Assembly (NCBI GenBank): GCA_030762895.1
Contig: CM061069.1
Coordinates: 103,495,923 to 103,559,922, forward strand
Reading direction: 5' to 3'
DNA: 64,000 bases
Source: Sophora flavescens
Taxonomy: Eukaryota; Streptophyta; Magnoliopsida; Fabales; Fabaceae
Shown here: piece after piece, positions 24,323 to 35,796 of the stretch
Numbering within the stretch: position 1 is the stretch's first letter
Layout: each line of letters opens with the position of its first letter
Notes under the pieces: model-generated
Seen by the model: only the letters and a program-made list of their open reading frames with translations
The model's database searches: none
Told to the model about the DNA's origin: nothing
Made by a program: the position numbers and the translations under genes

Positions 24323-27300
24323 ATGGCTGATCCCGAGGGTATCCCTCCTTCACGCAGCGGGTCGGATGCCCCGTCGACGGGCAGAAAGGGTAGATGTGCC
24401 ACACGTATGCAGAATTTGACCATCAACCGTGGTGAAAATCAAAGGATAAGAATCGAGTTTGATCGTGACCTCAATCCTATAGGGCCAATGGCCGATCAGT
24501 TTAACAGTTTTGTCGGGACCATTGATCAAAACAGGCCTAGTATACTTATTGAGAATTGGAAAAATGTACCGGAGGACGTGAATGATCAGATATGGGATAG
24601 TATTCTGGTATCTATACTTTTACACTCTTTGTTTGTATCTATTTTATTTTAATCTTATTAATATCGTACAGTAATTCCTTGATTTGTTGGTATTAATGTA
24701 GCTCACCTTTGACGTGTCGGATACCAAGAATATAAGGAGGCATTTGATAAAGTTTGTAGGTGAGCGTTGGAGGGCATTTAAGACGGACCTAGGCAGAAAC
24801 TACATATTCAATCCGAGTCAGAAGAACCCACTTGAGGTGTACCTGTTTCTTGACCAGGAGACGTAGGATCGCCTTGTTCAGAGCCAACATGATCCCAGCT
24901 TTCAGGTTAACTTAATTGAGTTGTCTCTAAATTTAATTAATTTAATTAATTTAATTAATCTTATTAATTTACTTATGTAATTTAAATGTCTTTTATTTAT
25001 AACATTTGAAGAGGATAAAGGGGCAGGAAATCCAAAGTAAGAATCTCCACCCCCCATATATTGTCTAGTGGGGGATATAAAAGGCTTAACAGGAAAATGG
25101 TGGAAGAGGAAAAGAAAAGACGTCAGGAAGAAGCATCTTAGGCTGATCCTACCGCTGAAAATCATCCAGAAGTTGTTGATCCACCTCCACCCCCGTGCCA
25201 TCGTGCATGGAAGAGAGCCCGACAAAGAAGTACATGACAATATACATCTGAGGAGGCACACCAAGTAGATGAGAAGATTGTAAGTATAGTTTAAATTCTA
25301 ATTGTGATTTTAACAATGTTACCTAATTGTAATGTGATGTAATATTCTATATGTTATAGGATGCCTTGGGTGAACAGGCAACTCAAGGAACCTTTGTTCC
25401 TGAAGGCCGCCAGGATATCTTAGTTGTTGCCATTAGTAAACAAGACCACCCGGACCGTGTGATTGGCATTGGATGGGGCATTAGCATTCGCGAATACCAT
25501 GGTTCATCCTCACACCGACGCCACAGGGATGATGATGCATATAGAGAACGGCTAAAACGAGAGATTACAGATGAGCTTAGACAGGAGATGACCCAACAGT
25601 TTTCCCATCAACTAGTAGCTTTGGCTGGTATGTCCATGCAAAACACAGGTGTCCAACCCTCTGGCCATGTGAGCACTGAGGGCTCATGTGATCCTCCTCA
25701 TCAGCCTGATGATGATGACGAGGATCTTGATAGGTGTGAGTTGTATGTTGATGATCATCATGATTGCCGCTTAATGGCATTGGGGAGGGCACACAACTTG
25801 GGGAATACCATACACCACCGTACATTAGCGTATGATCAGGTGAGGGTGCAGGTTGAAGATATTCGAGATGCTGATGCTCGAGTCCCTGTGCCCACTGAGG
25901 AGGTTCAAACAGAGGGCGAGGCCCCCGGTAACTTCATCCCCTAGCCAAGAAGATTGGTCAGGTTTTTTGTTGCATATGAGGTATTCAATTACTTGTGTTT
26001 TTCTATATTTACAGTTGAAATAACTTATTTGTGTTTACTATTAATGCTTTATGTTTTTTTATTTAGGATGTTGGAAAAGATGTTCCACCTAAAAGGTCGG
26101 TTCCGGGAAAACCCGAGAAGTCTGGTCCTGCCAAGGTATTCATTTAATCATTCAATTAATTACAAATGAAATAACTTAACTATGATCACTAATGTTTTGT
26201 GTTTGTTGTTTAGGGGATCGACAAAAGGGATCCTCGCGATGTTTTTAAACGTCTGGCTGTAGAGGTTGTGACTTTAGGGTCAGGTGCAGTTTTTGTAAAG
26301 TTGGAACATGATGGCAGGTGTGATGACCATTTGTATATCCAAGGGAGGGAAATTATGGAGATGGCTCTTGAGGGTGAAATGGTTCGCGCCGCGAACATCT
26401 TGTTATGGTGCACGTAAGTACATTTTATTAGTAATTTAACTAATAAAAATTTTAATATTATTATAATTAACATCTTTTATCAATATCTTAGGTATCTACA
26501 TCGCCTGTGTCTTGATAAGGGCAACCTCGCCGTTTATGGGTTCATTGACCCTATGTTCCTTCAGGGTGATGTTCTCCTTCTATCAGAAGACATGGTCACG
26601 AACATACGCCCTATACTTGTTCTAGACAATCATCATTGCTACCTTGCGCCTTACCTCAAGGAGTAAGTACAAGTTTACAAGTTATTATTTAATTATAACT
26701 ATATATGACTTGTCACTAACTGTTTCGTAAATGAAATAAACATTGGCAATTATTGATCGTATGTCCTTGTGTGAATGCCGTGATCTTCTTCTGCTCGGTG
26801 GGGAGGAAGCCGACGAAGGATCTCAAGACCGTTATTGAAATGTAAGCATTTAATTAATCAGTAATGAAGTTGTTTTATTTATCCAAAATCTATAACATAT
26901 ACTTTAATTAATGTTTATTTTCTTATGATAATTATATGGATGCGAGCCACATTTTGGGTGGTGAAAGACGTAGGCCTATTAGGTGGATTATTCCTAACGT
27001 AAGATGTTCATTACTACAAATGCTTCAAGTACAGTTTACAATAGTTATTACTTTGTGTTTAATTCCTTATATTCAAATTTGGTTTCATTTGTAGTCTCGT
27101 AGACAATGTGGTGGATGGGAGTACGGATATTACGTGATGAAGTGGATGCTCGAAATTGTCTCCACCGGTATTACTGAAAGATGGCAGGAGGTAACTAATT
27201 AGTAACACAATTAGTTGTAACAATTAATTATAGATTAGTTATGTTTTATTTTATTTTATTACTTATAAGATTAATCTTATGTCCAATTGAACGTGCAGAT

Positions 27301-27358
27301 GTTCGACAGTCTGACTCCACTCTCTGCAGGGGACATTATTGACATAAGGTTGTGCTGA
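24323..27358 (+). pseudogene. Second CACTA gene: plant transposase region fused to Ulp1-like protease domain
   Basis: Exon-like blocks are separated by AT-rich introns. MADPEGIPPSRSGS leads into a basic region (24323-24607). 24702-24905 carries IRRHLIKFVGERWRAFKTDL. 25011-25278 is a KR-rich segment of the Ptta/En/Spm transposase family. 25361-25944 has EQATQGTFVPEGRQDIL and a helical RDELRQEMTQQF-like stretch. Further exons lie at about 26068-26134 and 26214-26412. The protease-like part spans 26491-26662 (LDNHHCYLAPYLKE), 26741-26840 (HWQLLIVCP, with the expected catalytic His) and 27094-27190 (GGWEYGYYVMKWM). The expected catalytic Cys of the ECG motif is Tyr (codon TAC, 27122-27124). A TAG at 24864-24866 replaces a probable Trp, and one acceptor (26738) lacks AG. 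Exon limits are approximate. Confidence 0.8.
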
Positions 27359-27394
27359 AGTTGTTTATTCTGCTGAAGTTGTTTGTTGAATGAG

Positions 27395-27654
27395 CACTTT
27401 AGACATCGGTTTTTTATAGAACCGATGTCTAAACTGCACTTTAGACATCGGTTCTATATTTTAACCAATGTCTAAAGTGTTGTTCCGCTTACATTTTTTT
27501 GTTGAATTAGCACTATAGACATCAGTTTTATCTAGGAACCGATGTCTAAAGTGCACTTTAGACATCTGTTTGAAAATCGATGTCTAAAGTTTCAATATAC
27601 AACATCGTCCGTTTCAACAACGGTTCTAAAATTGACTTTAGTGGTCAATTTTAA
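27395..27654. repeat. CACTA 3' subterminal hairpin repeats
   Basis: Four to five units of the form ACATCGGTT...AACCGATGT/AACCAATGT, often extended by TTTAGACATCGGTT and GATGTCTAAA, mirror the 5' side. Confidence 0.85.
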
Positions 27655-27684
27655 CCGACGTTAAAACCCTTTTCTGCACTAGTG
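27655..27684 (-). repeat. CACTA 3' terminal inverted repeat
   Basis: It ends CCCTTTTCTGCACTAGTG, the reverse complement of the 5' end with one mismatch. CAT (27685-27687) follows. Confidence 0.95.
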
Positions 27685-28261
27685 CATGATGATAAATGCT
27701 ATGATGATGATGATGATGATGTTGTTTTGATGAGAATGCTACCATGATAACGATGATGATGTTAAGCAATAAATTAGTGTTGATTGTTGAGGATGTTAAT
27801 GCCAACAATGACGTTAATAAGACTCTAACCAATTAATAGTGCTTATTAATGATGTTAAGACGTTAAAATATGTTAACCAAATATAAATGAGATTCAAGGG
27901 ATGTTGTCCCAGTTGTTCATAAGACATGAATATAGGTTGAGAGGCAAGGTTATGATCATAGGGCTTAGTTAAAAACCCTAGGATCGATTAGTGAGTGTTC
28001 TAGGGACATTAATAACGAAGCTGTGATTAAAGGATTAATTCCCCATAATGATAAGACATGAAGAATAGATAAGAATAGTGAATCTGATGTTCAATGGATT
28101 AGTAAAAGTCAATAGGTTGAATCTATGAACTGTCCCAAGGATTTGGTAAAGGATCTTGACCTTTCTGCCCATATCAGTACGGCCGCACTCCATTGAGCAT
28201 GGCCATGCTTAACAAGGAGCACGCCCGTGCTCCAGTTTGAATCCCAGAAAAGGGTGCGTTG

Positions 28262-31111
28262 TGAGACACCCCGATGTCTCACTATATAATCCTAATTAAC
28301 TAAGCCTTAATCCGTTATATTAACGTTAGAGCGACTATACATACGAAAATAAATTACTTTGTGGAAGTGATAAAATTAAAAATCGTTTAAAACATGCACA
28401 GTGGTATAAAACACATATCTGCTATATATACGTAATAAGTACGTCAGTCACCCAAGTACGATAAATCCCAACAACGGGATCCTAGGCTTACTAAAATATA
28501 CAAACACTGTCATACTAAAATTGAACCTAATACATAAGCTGATCATAGAAAACAAGAGAAAAGTCCTATAGCTACCCAGCCCGCCTCTCAAAATACATCC
28601 AAAATACAAAATAAGCTCACAGAGGCACACAGTCTCACAAACACATCCGACATATCCATATCATCAATGATGTGGGCGTCTAGAACTACCCTTGTCTTCG
28701 CCGTCACAGCGTCTATATAATTATATTGGGATCTTCTGTAGATAGCGTTGTGACCGGTAGTCCTTCCAAGTTGTCGTTCCCATCTTAGCGTTGTTGTTCA
28801 TCTACTATACTGATAACATACATAGAAAGGTAGAGAAAGAAGGGAGACAAGCAACTCTAACATAGTCATGAAAAAATGGGGATGGGGACACATAGAACAA
28901 CAATTACATATACATATACACATGCAACAAGTAATAGGCAACCATCTTCTGAATCACACCAACACAGCACATCCTCCAAGTTCACTATCATTTCAATCCT
29001 CTAAGGAGTTTCACTCCTATGCATGTCGGCCGACATCTCTCATCCGGGTCTCGACCCCGAGATATTCCCTTATCAAGCCTCTTTGCTTAGGTAATATTAG
29101 TTAGTTTGTCTAGGCAACTTTTCCGCTAGCCGTGACCCATAAGAGTGCACCTCTCTATGAGCTCCGCTCCATCAAAGGTATCTGGGTCGCCTCGGATAGT
29201 CAACCTTAGACGTGGTTACTTAGGGTAAAGTTGAGATAACTAGGCTCTACCGGGGTACACGACGCACTAGGCGCTACCTAATGGTCACTATGAGCCTCCC
29301 GAGTCCAGTTTTACATCCCTGAGGTCTTTTCACAGACTGGCCCCTCCGTAATCCATACTCGCACTCGAGTACAACTAACCTCGTATGACACCTAGTCATA
29401 TGGCTCGTCACCTTGGCAAAATGCAATGCAACAAACATCGCCATGGTTAACACCAGAACCTTCTTACAAATTACAAATTCACACTCTCACAGCGGATGCC
29501 CATACATCCCCAGTCTCAAAGCCACAGTCTCAAGGCATTATCACGATGTTAACTCTCAACTCATCCATACAACATATATTCGTCATAACAACTAACCAAT
29601 CATCAATTCTCATATACCAATATAAAATAATCACATAATCACGTTCATCATATCAAGTATAGCAAATATCACATATCATCATGTATAATTCAAATAGCAC
29701 AGTAGCATGCAATTCAGACAACCTTAACCAATATCAACTTGGTAACTTAAGATATCAAACTTACTGTCAATAAATCTACAACTACTAAACACGAGACAAC
29801 ATTAAAATATTATTTTATTTGGGTGTATCTGTTTTCGATTATTCGACATCCTAGTAGGGTCCGGGGCACCCTACACACATGCATATATAATTATTATTCT
29901 ACGCTTGCCTCCCCGACGATGTCGGTTACGTTCTCCTCACCTTGTTGACATGCACAATTTCCCGTACAAACTCTGAATGCGTCCGTGTTACCGACACGAA
30001 CCTTGAGACGCTTTCCAACAATGTTCGTAAATCCTAAACAGTCGCTGCATTAAACGAAATTCGGACTAGAAAGTGAGTTCAAGATCTAAAAGAAAAGACC
30101 TCAAAAGTGCGACTGTTCGGACTCCTTATCTCACAATCCGGATATTTATTTATACATTTGAATGGTGAGAATGAATACCTACCTGTACTTAAACTCCTCC
30201 AAACGTTGCAGCCAGATCCAACGGTGGACGAACCTCAGATGGCCGTTCTATGGTGACAGGTTAGAAGCTAGACGAGTTGAGTTTCTTACCCTCTACGTCC
30301 ACTGTACGAGCTGAATATCTCATACTCTGGATATTCGTTCGAAATTCTGACCGTTGGATTTGAATAACCACTAGGGTAGAACCGTCATATGAAATTTGAG
30401 AACGATCCAACGGTGGAAGAGTGTGTAGTGACGATTTCACAGTGACCACCCCAACTAAGCTTTGCAACTCAACAATGGCTGCCTTCCTTTGAGAGTTTCT
30501 TCCCACTTTTTCTTCTAATTGTGCGCCCAAAAGAAGAGAATAAGATGATTATCATGCATTCATTTCCTTTTACATTACTTAGTTTAGGATTATTTAATTA
30601 TTATCTTAGTTTTAGTGGAAGACAAGTGTCATTGCATGCTTTACTTGGATAATTAGTGGGCTAGGTGTCTTAAGCTTAGGGTGTTAGGTTTGCATGTTAT
30701 TATTAGGTGTCATGTGTAGGTGGGTTTAGGAACATTTTAGTGGAATGTGAGGTGGCGTGATGGTATGGCGACATGTGTCACCAGGTGTTGCGACGTCGGT
30801 ACAACCAGGTGTTTTCTTCTGCATCTTCTTGTGTATCCTACTGCTGAAATATTTTTCTTAACTATTTTAGACAACTCCTAAAAACTTATTGTACTCAAGA
30901 CCAAACTAATTTTAATATTCTAACTCTCAATTAATTAATTAACTAACTAATTAATTGCTCGGTTTAGCGTTTGTTTGTGTTTTGGACCCCTTCAACTCCG
31001 ACTCTCCTCAAACTTGAAACACAAGCTAACTAACACCAAAGGAACATGATTATGTATTTAATCATACTTAATCTCTTACTTAAACCCTAATCAAGAAATT
31101 GGGGTGTTATA
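28262..31111 (-). mobile_element. Reverse-strand solo LTR, 2.85 kb
   Basis: On the minus strand it begins TATAACACCCC (probably a mutated TGTAACACCCC) and ends GACATCGGGGTGTCTCA. Flanks are CGTTG (28257-28261) and CGCTG (31112-31116), a 5-bp duplication with one substitution. The uninterrupted copy of the host LTR at about 15500 reads straight through this point, which confirms an insertion. There is no coding sequence or primer site. Its terminus matches the LTR end at 55190-55206, so the two are one family or close relatives. Confidence 0.8.
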
Positions 31112-31494
31112 CGCTGCCTAAGCACGCCCGTGCTCAACAGTCAGCATGACCATGCTTGACTTATCAATCAGCACGCCCGTGCCGGGGGAAGCATGCACGT
31201 TCTTCCCTGTGCTGACCAGAACGTAGAAAGCTGGACAGGGGTGGTTCACCCCAGTTGCCCTTAATAATAACAAAAGAAGACACCAAACAAAGTGAAGACA
31301 AGCTAGATAACTTAAAGATGATTATGTACCTTGATAGCCGAGTGGCCAAGGGGGCCTTGATGCTTAATGGTCAAGGTGTTGAGCTCTGGTGCTGGAGAAC
31401 CAGAATGTTAATAACTAAAGTGAGAAGATAATGTTTTTGATGTTGTACCTTGGTAGCCTAGTGGCCAAGGTGGCCTTGATGCTTAATTGTCAAG

Positions 31495-31622
31495 GTATTG
31501 AGGCTCTGGTTTTTTTGGCCAGAGTGTTGAGGCTATGGTGCTTTTTGGCTAGAGTGTTGAGGCTCTATTGCTTTTTGGCCAGAGTGTTGAGGCTCTGGTA
31601 CTTTTTGGCCAGAGTATTGTTT
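31495..31622. repeat. Minisatellite 'gttgaggctctggt..ggccagagt', four units
   Basis: About 33-bp units differ at one to three bases, in the forward G-type LTR. The matching array in unit B is at about 42566-42692. The 'ctttttggccagagt' core resembles the 'cttggtagcctagtggccaagg' repeats just upstream. Confidence 0.85.
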
Positions 31623-32550
31623 AACACTTAAAGTTAAAAGATTGAAAATGATGTTATCTTTGGTGCATATTGATCAAAGACGTTAAGCCATAATAAATGG
31701 TGTTGATGGAGGTAGTCGATAACAGTTGTTCGTTTGTGTGCATGCATCATGCATGAAGTTATTAGGGGGAGGTATTGACATAGGGGAGGTCGTCCGAGAG
31801 TAAGGCGATCTGGCCATCCTCAGTGACCTAAGTGATCTGGCCTCCCGTGGTGGTGCATTCGAGAGTATGATGCGTCTGCTGTCCTAGGGGTCCCACCCAT
31901 GGTTTGGTGGATTGCCCCGGCATTAGTGCTTTTTGGTCAATGTGGAAATGTCACTCCGAAGTCGTACGCCTGGTGTAGGTGGATCCACATGCATTCGGAG
32001 TAGTTAGTCACATTGCATTATATGATTGATGTTATATTGTGATATGCTTTTTGTGTTGGTATGATGACTATGTTATGATTGCTATGTGTTGTATGTTCAT
32101 CTTGCCAACTATTCTGTTACTGTTATGTTTATATATATGGTTCTTACTCCCCGTCTTCTGTTGTTCTTTTTTCATGTATCGTTTGGTTATACAAAGAACG
32201 ATGAGCAGCTTGCTGAGGAGTGACTCTGAGGAGCCGCTACTCATAGTTTAGTTTATGTTTAGTTCAGTTTGTTTATCCGAGTTGTTTATCGGATTAGTTA
32301 TACCAGCTCTGTAATGTGATATCGGGGTTGGGTTTCGTTGCTGTTTTGTTTATGTTATGTTTCCTTTTAAAAACCTATGTTATGTTTAATTTTCCTCATT
32401 GAGACCTTGTTACAATGTGCGATCCTTACCCGTTGGTTTTCTTTTTATACAAAGAATAAGCATGTGTTTATCTTATTCTGAAAAATTGAATTATTTCCTT
32501 CTATGTTATCGCTTTATAAATACATGCAGGGTAGATGGTGTCACAGATGT

Positions 32551-33357
32551 GGCTAGACTTGCCACACTTGAAACATATGATGTCAGCTTCCTTACACTGG
32601 ATGTGAAGTGATCCTATGCCCCGCACTTGCCTCATCTCATGGGCCTAGGGCCATTAGAGCTCCAACCTCTGGACCTATCTAAAGAAAACCATGGCTTCCT
32701 GCCACTTGGCTTGAAATCCTGGCCAACTGGAGTGAAACGCTGCTTGCCCTTATCCTTCTTCTCTATCTTCCTGCCGCACTGGTTATCTGAACCCTTGAAA
32801 CTGGCCACTATGGACTTGTAGGCAACCTCAAAGATCCTACACCTGTTCACCAATGTTGGGAAGACTCAGATCTCCTGGTAGCTGATTGCCTGCTTGATTT
32901 TTGGGCGAAGGCCATCCTTAAACTTTACACACTTAGAACGATCATCAGTCATAACATGATACGGTGTGTAATACCTAGCCAGCTCCTCGAACTTCGCCGT
33001 ATACTCTCCCACTGACATATTCCCCTGCTTCAGTGCCAAGAATTCCATCTCTTTCTTGTCACGGATATCCACAAGAAAATATTTCTCCAAGAACTTCCCT
33101 TTGAAAGAATTCCAAGTGACCGTCGTACCGTCAGCCTCCATCTTCTGACGGCAGTTCTCAAACTCTCTCAACCACAACAGGGCACCCTCGGGGTCATAAG
33201 CTCCTCTGAAAGATGGCGGATTATTTCGCTGGAACTTGTCAAGACCCTGAAACTCAGCTGGTCCTCCGTTGTTGTTGTTCGGAACTTGCCCTATCGCATT
33301 GGCAAGGAGTGCCAACGCGTCAGCGATAGCTTGATCGTTTTTGCCTTTCCCTGCCAT
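32551..33357 (-). pseudogene. Gypsy gag (G element), unit A, minus strand
   Basis: It starts MAGKGKNDQAIADALALLAN, 165 bases after the primer site. The retrotransposon gag domain includes WLREFENCRQKMEADG, FLEKYF, EFLALKQGNMSVGEYTAKFEEL and DGLRPKIKQAI. After residue 163 an in-frame TGA (32866-32868) interrupts it, and the same frame continues as a basic linker to about 32632. Two CCHC knuckles follow. The first carries stops and, in this copy, a one-base deletion near the first-knuckle end. The second is cut by the solo LTR at the GATGT site, with its last Cys at about 16047-16057. Gag forms the retroelement particle and binds its RNA; this copy is dead. No pol sequence is present. Confidence 0.88.
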
Positions 33358-33521
33358 GAGTTCCTATAAATGTCCAAGATGGTCATTAAACATAGAGATC
33401 TTAAGTAGGAAAAGCTACAGGCCCCTAACATTAAGCATCATTGCCTATAACAAATGTAGACAAACAAGAGCCCACAATAGACACATAACAGACTCATACC
33501 ACGGCCTGATGGGACAGACCT

Positions 33522-33533
33522 GCTCTGATGCCA
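33522..33533 (-). other. Primer binding site of G element, unit A
   Basis: The minus strand reads TGGCATCAGAGC, one base from the standard initiator tRNA-Met site TGGTATCAGAGC, 5 bases from the LTR end. It fixes the element as minus-strand. Confidence 0.85.
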
Positions 33534-34265
33534 CTAAATGTGACACCCTCTACCCCGCATGTATTTATGAAGCATTTAAATATAAATAAAAAGAAATAAA
33601 ACAAGCATATTCATTTATTTCAGAAAATAAAGGTCCACGGGTAGAAAAGGTACCACATGAACTAGTCTCAACAACGCGGAAAATGTAACAAGGTTCATTA
33701 AAAAAAAACATAGCATTAAAGAAACCCGACCACGTTCTCACATAGAGTTGGTATAACCGATCCAGAAGAACATCACGAAAAACAAACTGAAACAAACTAT
33801 AACAAATAGAAATCCTAACTAGAGTCGCAGCTCCTTAGAGTTACTTCACAACTGGCTGCTCACCGTCAAAAGATACAAGCCAACAAAACAACAGAAGAAA
33901 ACAGGGATCCAAAGATACTACTCCATTATGCACGTGGAACCAAACTTTTTCAGGAAGGCAACTTCAGAGTTATATATCCACAGTGGCCAATAAGCACCAA
34001 TGCCAGCAGTTCACCAAACCATGGGTGAACCCCTCGGATAGCTGACACACCATACTCTAGAATGCGCCACCACGGGGGGACCAGATTCACCAAACCTTGG
34101 GTGAATCACCGCGGACGGCCAAATCGCCGTACTTTAGGACTACCTCCCCTATGTTGAACTCCCCCCACTAACAACTCCAATGTGTGAATGCATGAGCACA
34201 ACATCAAACAAGTGGGCAACCACCACCTCCGCTTGGGCCAATAAGCACCCAAGTCTCATCATCAT

Positions 34266-35142
34266 TGTAACATCCCTGGCTTTTCTATGGATTGACGACT
34301 GTCCCCACCGACCAACACGGGTCTTTTCAGCGTGCTTTGTCCTCACTCACACGCTTCTTGGGAAAACTTCCCAGGAGGTCACCCATCCCAGAATTGCTCC
34401 AAGTCAAGCACGCTTAACAGTGGAGTTCTTAAGTGATGGGCTCCCAAAAAAGAAGATGCATCTTGGTAGCATAGGTAGTACCAATCAATTCATATAAGCC
34501 TTCCTCAACTGTATAGTCCCATACCTACACAATCTCACGATCCCTCTCATTCTGGTGTGTTATCGGTTCATTCATGTGTCCCTCCACCTAGAAGCCTGGC
34601 AGGAGCCGTTCCTTGTCCGTGCCTTCTTGCACTGGCGACCACTCCCCGCCCTCGTCGGCACCCGGGTGTTACATGCCCACAAGCTTCCGCTTGGTTTGTC
34701 CCCGAACCACACCGTACTAGGAGAGGTGCCGCTCTGATACCATTTGAAACATCCCAAGCTGCTCTATGGATTGACGACTGTCCCCACAGACCAACACGGG
34801 TCTTTTCAGCATGCTTTGTCCTTACTCACACGCTTCCTAGGAAAAGTTCCTAGGAGGTCACCCATCCCAGAATTGCTCCAAGTCAAGCACGCTTAACAGT
34901 GGAGTTCTTAAGTGATGGGCTCCCGAAAAGAAGATGCATCTTGTTGGTATAGGTAGTACCAATCAATTCCTATAAGCCTTCCTTAACTGTATAGTCCCAT
35001 ACCAACACAATCTCAGGATCCCTCTCATTCGAGTGTGTTATCGGTTCATTCATGTGTCCCTCCACCTAGAAGCCTGCCAGGAGCCGCTCCTTGTTCGTAC
35101 CTTCTTGTACCGACGACCACTCGTCGGCACCCGGGTGTTACA
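34266..35142 (-). mobile_element. Cassandra TRIM element, unit A
   Basis: TSD ATCAT lies at 34261-34265 and 35143-35147. Two LTRs (34266-34673 and 34745-35142, about 400 bp) read TGTAACACCCGGGTGCCGAC...GGGATGTTACA on the minus strand. They are separated by only 71 bp of interior, with the primer site TGGTATCAGAGC (complement of 34730-34741) next to the right LTR. Each LTR holds a 5S rRNA-like segment. This is the known structure of Cassandra, a non-coding terminal-repeat retrotransposon in miniature. The small frames in it are not genes. Confidence 0.93.
34360..34444 (-). other. 5S rRNA-like segment in Cassandra LTR, unit A (second copy 34838-34923)
   Basis: The minus strand shows AGAACTCC, GTTAAGCGTGCTTG and GGATGGGTGACCTCCTGGGAAGT. 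This is the 5S RNA region with the internal promoter boxes (A box, intermediate element, C box). The start and middle of 5S are missing or diverged, so it is not a 5S gene. In Cassandra this segment is thought to bring Pol III promoter function. Confidence 0.88.
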
Positions 35143-35796
35143 ATCATCAACACCTTGACTCATATGAGTCAAGGCCCCCTTGGCCAATTAGCACCAAGGT
35201 TCAACTTCAATAACACGTCAACCAAAAAGCATCGAGGCCACTTTGGCCAAAAAGCACCAAAGCATACACCGTGCGGTAACCCATTGGGTATCGGCTTAAC
35301 CAACATATTATTCTTACTTATCTTGATTAGTCTTTAATTAGGTTATCTAACTTGTATTTATTCGATTGGTGTCTTATTTCATCATTGGGGACAATTGGGA
35401 TGAAACACCCCTTTCTTTCCATTAATTCACGTCTCCACTGTTTGGGGGACATGTCCCTTAGGTGAAGCATGGTCGTGCTTCCTGTTATGCACGACCATGC
35501 TTAAGCAGTGGGGCCGTTTTGAATTTGAACATAGAGCACGGGTGTGCTCCCTATTAAGCATGGTCGTGCTCCTAGAGCATAGCCGTAATGTCTGGGCAGA
35601 TTCATTATGTTCTTTTAGCCAAAAACCCCTTAAACACTCTTAAATCAATCTTAGGGTCCTTGACTAACCCATTGGCATAAACCTCTCCTCTCACTTATAC
35701 AGCATGTTCATCATCAAACCAACATACAGTCGACCATGGCATAACATCATCATCAAACCAACAATATTCCTGGGATAAATAACATACCAATTCAAC

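Larger units (their letters stand above)
17138..27684 (+). mobile_element. Complete CACTA (En/Spm-type) DNA transposon, 10.5 kb
   Basis: Terminal inverted repeats of 30 bp begin CACTAGTGCAGAAAAGGG and differ by one base between ends. The target duplication is CAT (17135-17137 and 27685-27687), the 3-bp size expected for CACTA elements. Subterminal inverted-repeat motifs (ACATCGGTT / AACCGATGT) cluster at both ends. Inside, in order: a captured host exon (18477-18636), a CTTT microsatellite, a TNP2 transposase pseudogene (19707-24176) split by a LINE, and a second multi-exon gene with a transposase region and a Ulp1-like protease domain (24323-27358). Ends look competent for mobilisation in trans; the encoded proteins do not look intact. 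Confidence 0.95.
16063..32545 (+). mobile_element. Forward G-type solo LTR, interrupted by CACTA and a second solo LTR
   Basis: It begins TGTAACACTC at 16063 and ends GGTGTCACA at 32545, with GATGT duplicated at 16058-16062 and 32546-32550. Removing the CACTA element (17138-27684 plus one CAT copy) and the solo LTR at 28262-31111 (plus one TSD copy) leaves segments 16063-17137, 27688-28261 and 31117-32545, about 3.1 kb in all. No primer site or coding region lies between the ends, so it is a solo LTR left by recombination. A TATA-like TATATATA lies at 16506-16513, and GTTCGC..GCGAAC arms (16374-16387) lie upstream of it. Segment 27688-28261 includes a short GAT microsatellite. Confidence 0.85.

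Noticed and set aside
27638..27832. His-rich peptide
   Set aside because: It arises from a GAT/ATC microsatellite just outside the CACTA element.
31431..31631. Leu/Ala/Arg-rich repetitive peptide 'FLARVLRLW'
   Set aside because: It is translation of the LTR minisatellite. The same happens at 42510-42701.
34360..34923. 5S rRNA genes
   Set aside because: Only the internal-promoter and 3' part is 5S-like, inside LTRs of a Cassandra element with TSD and primer site.
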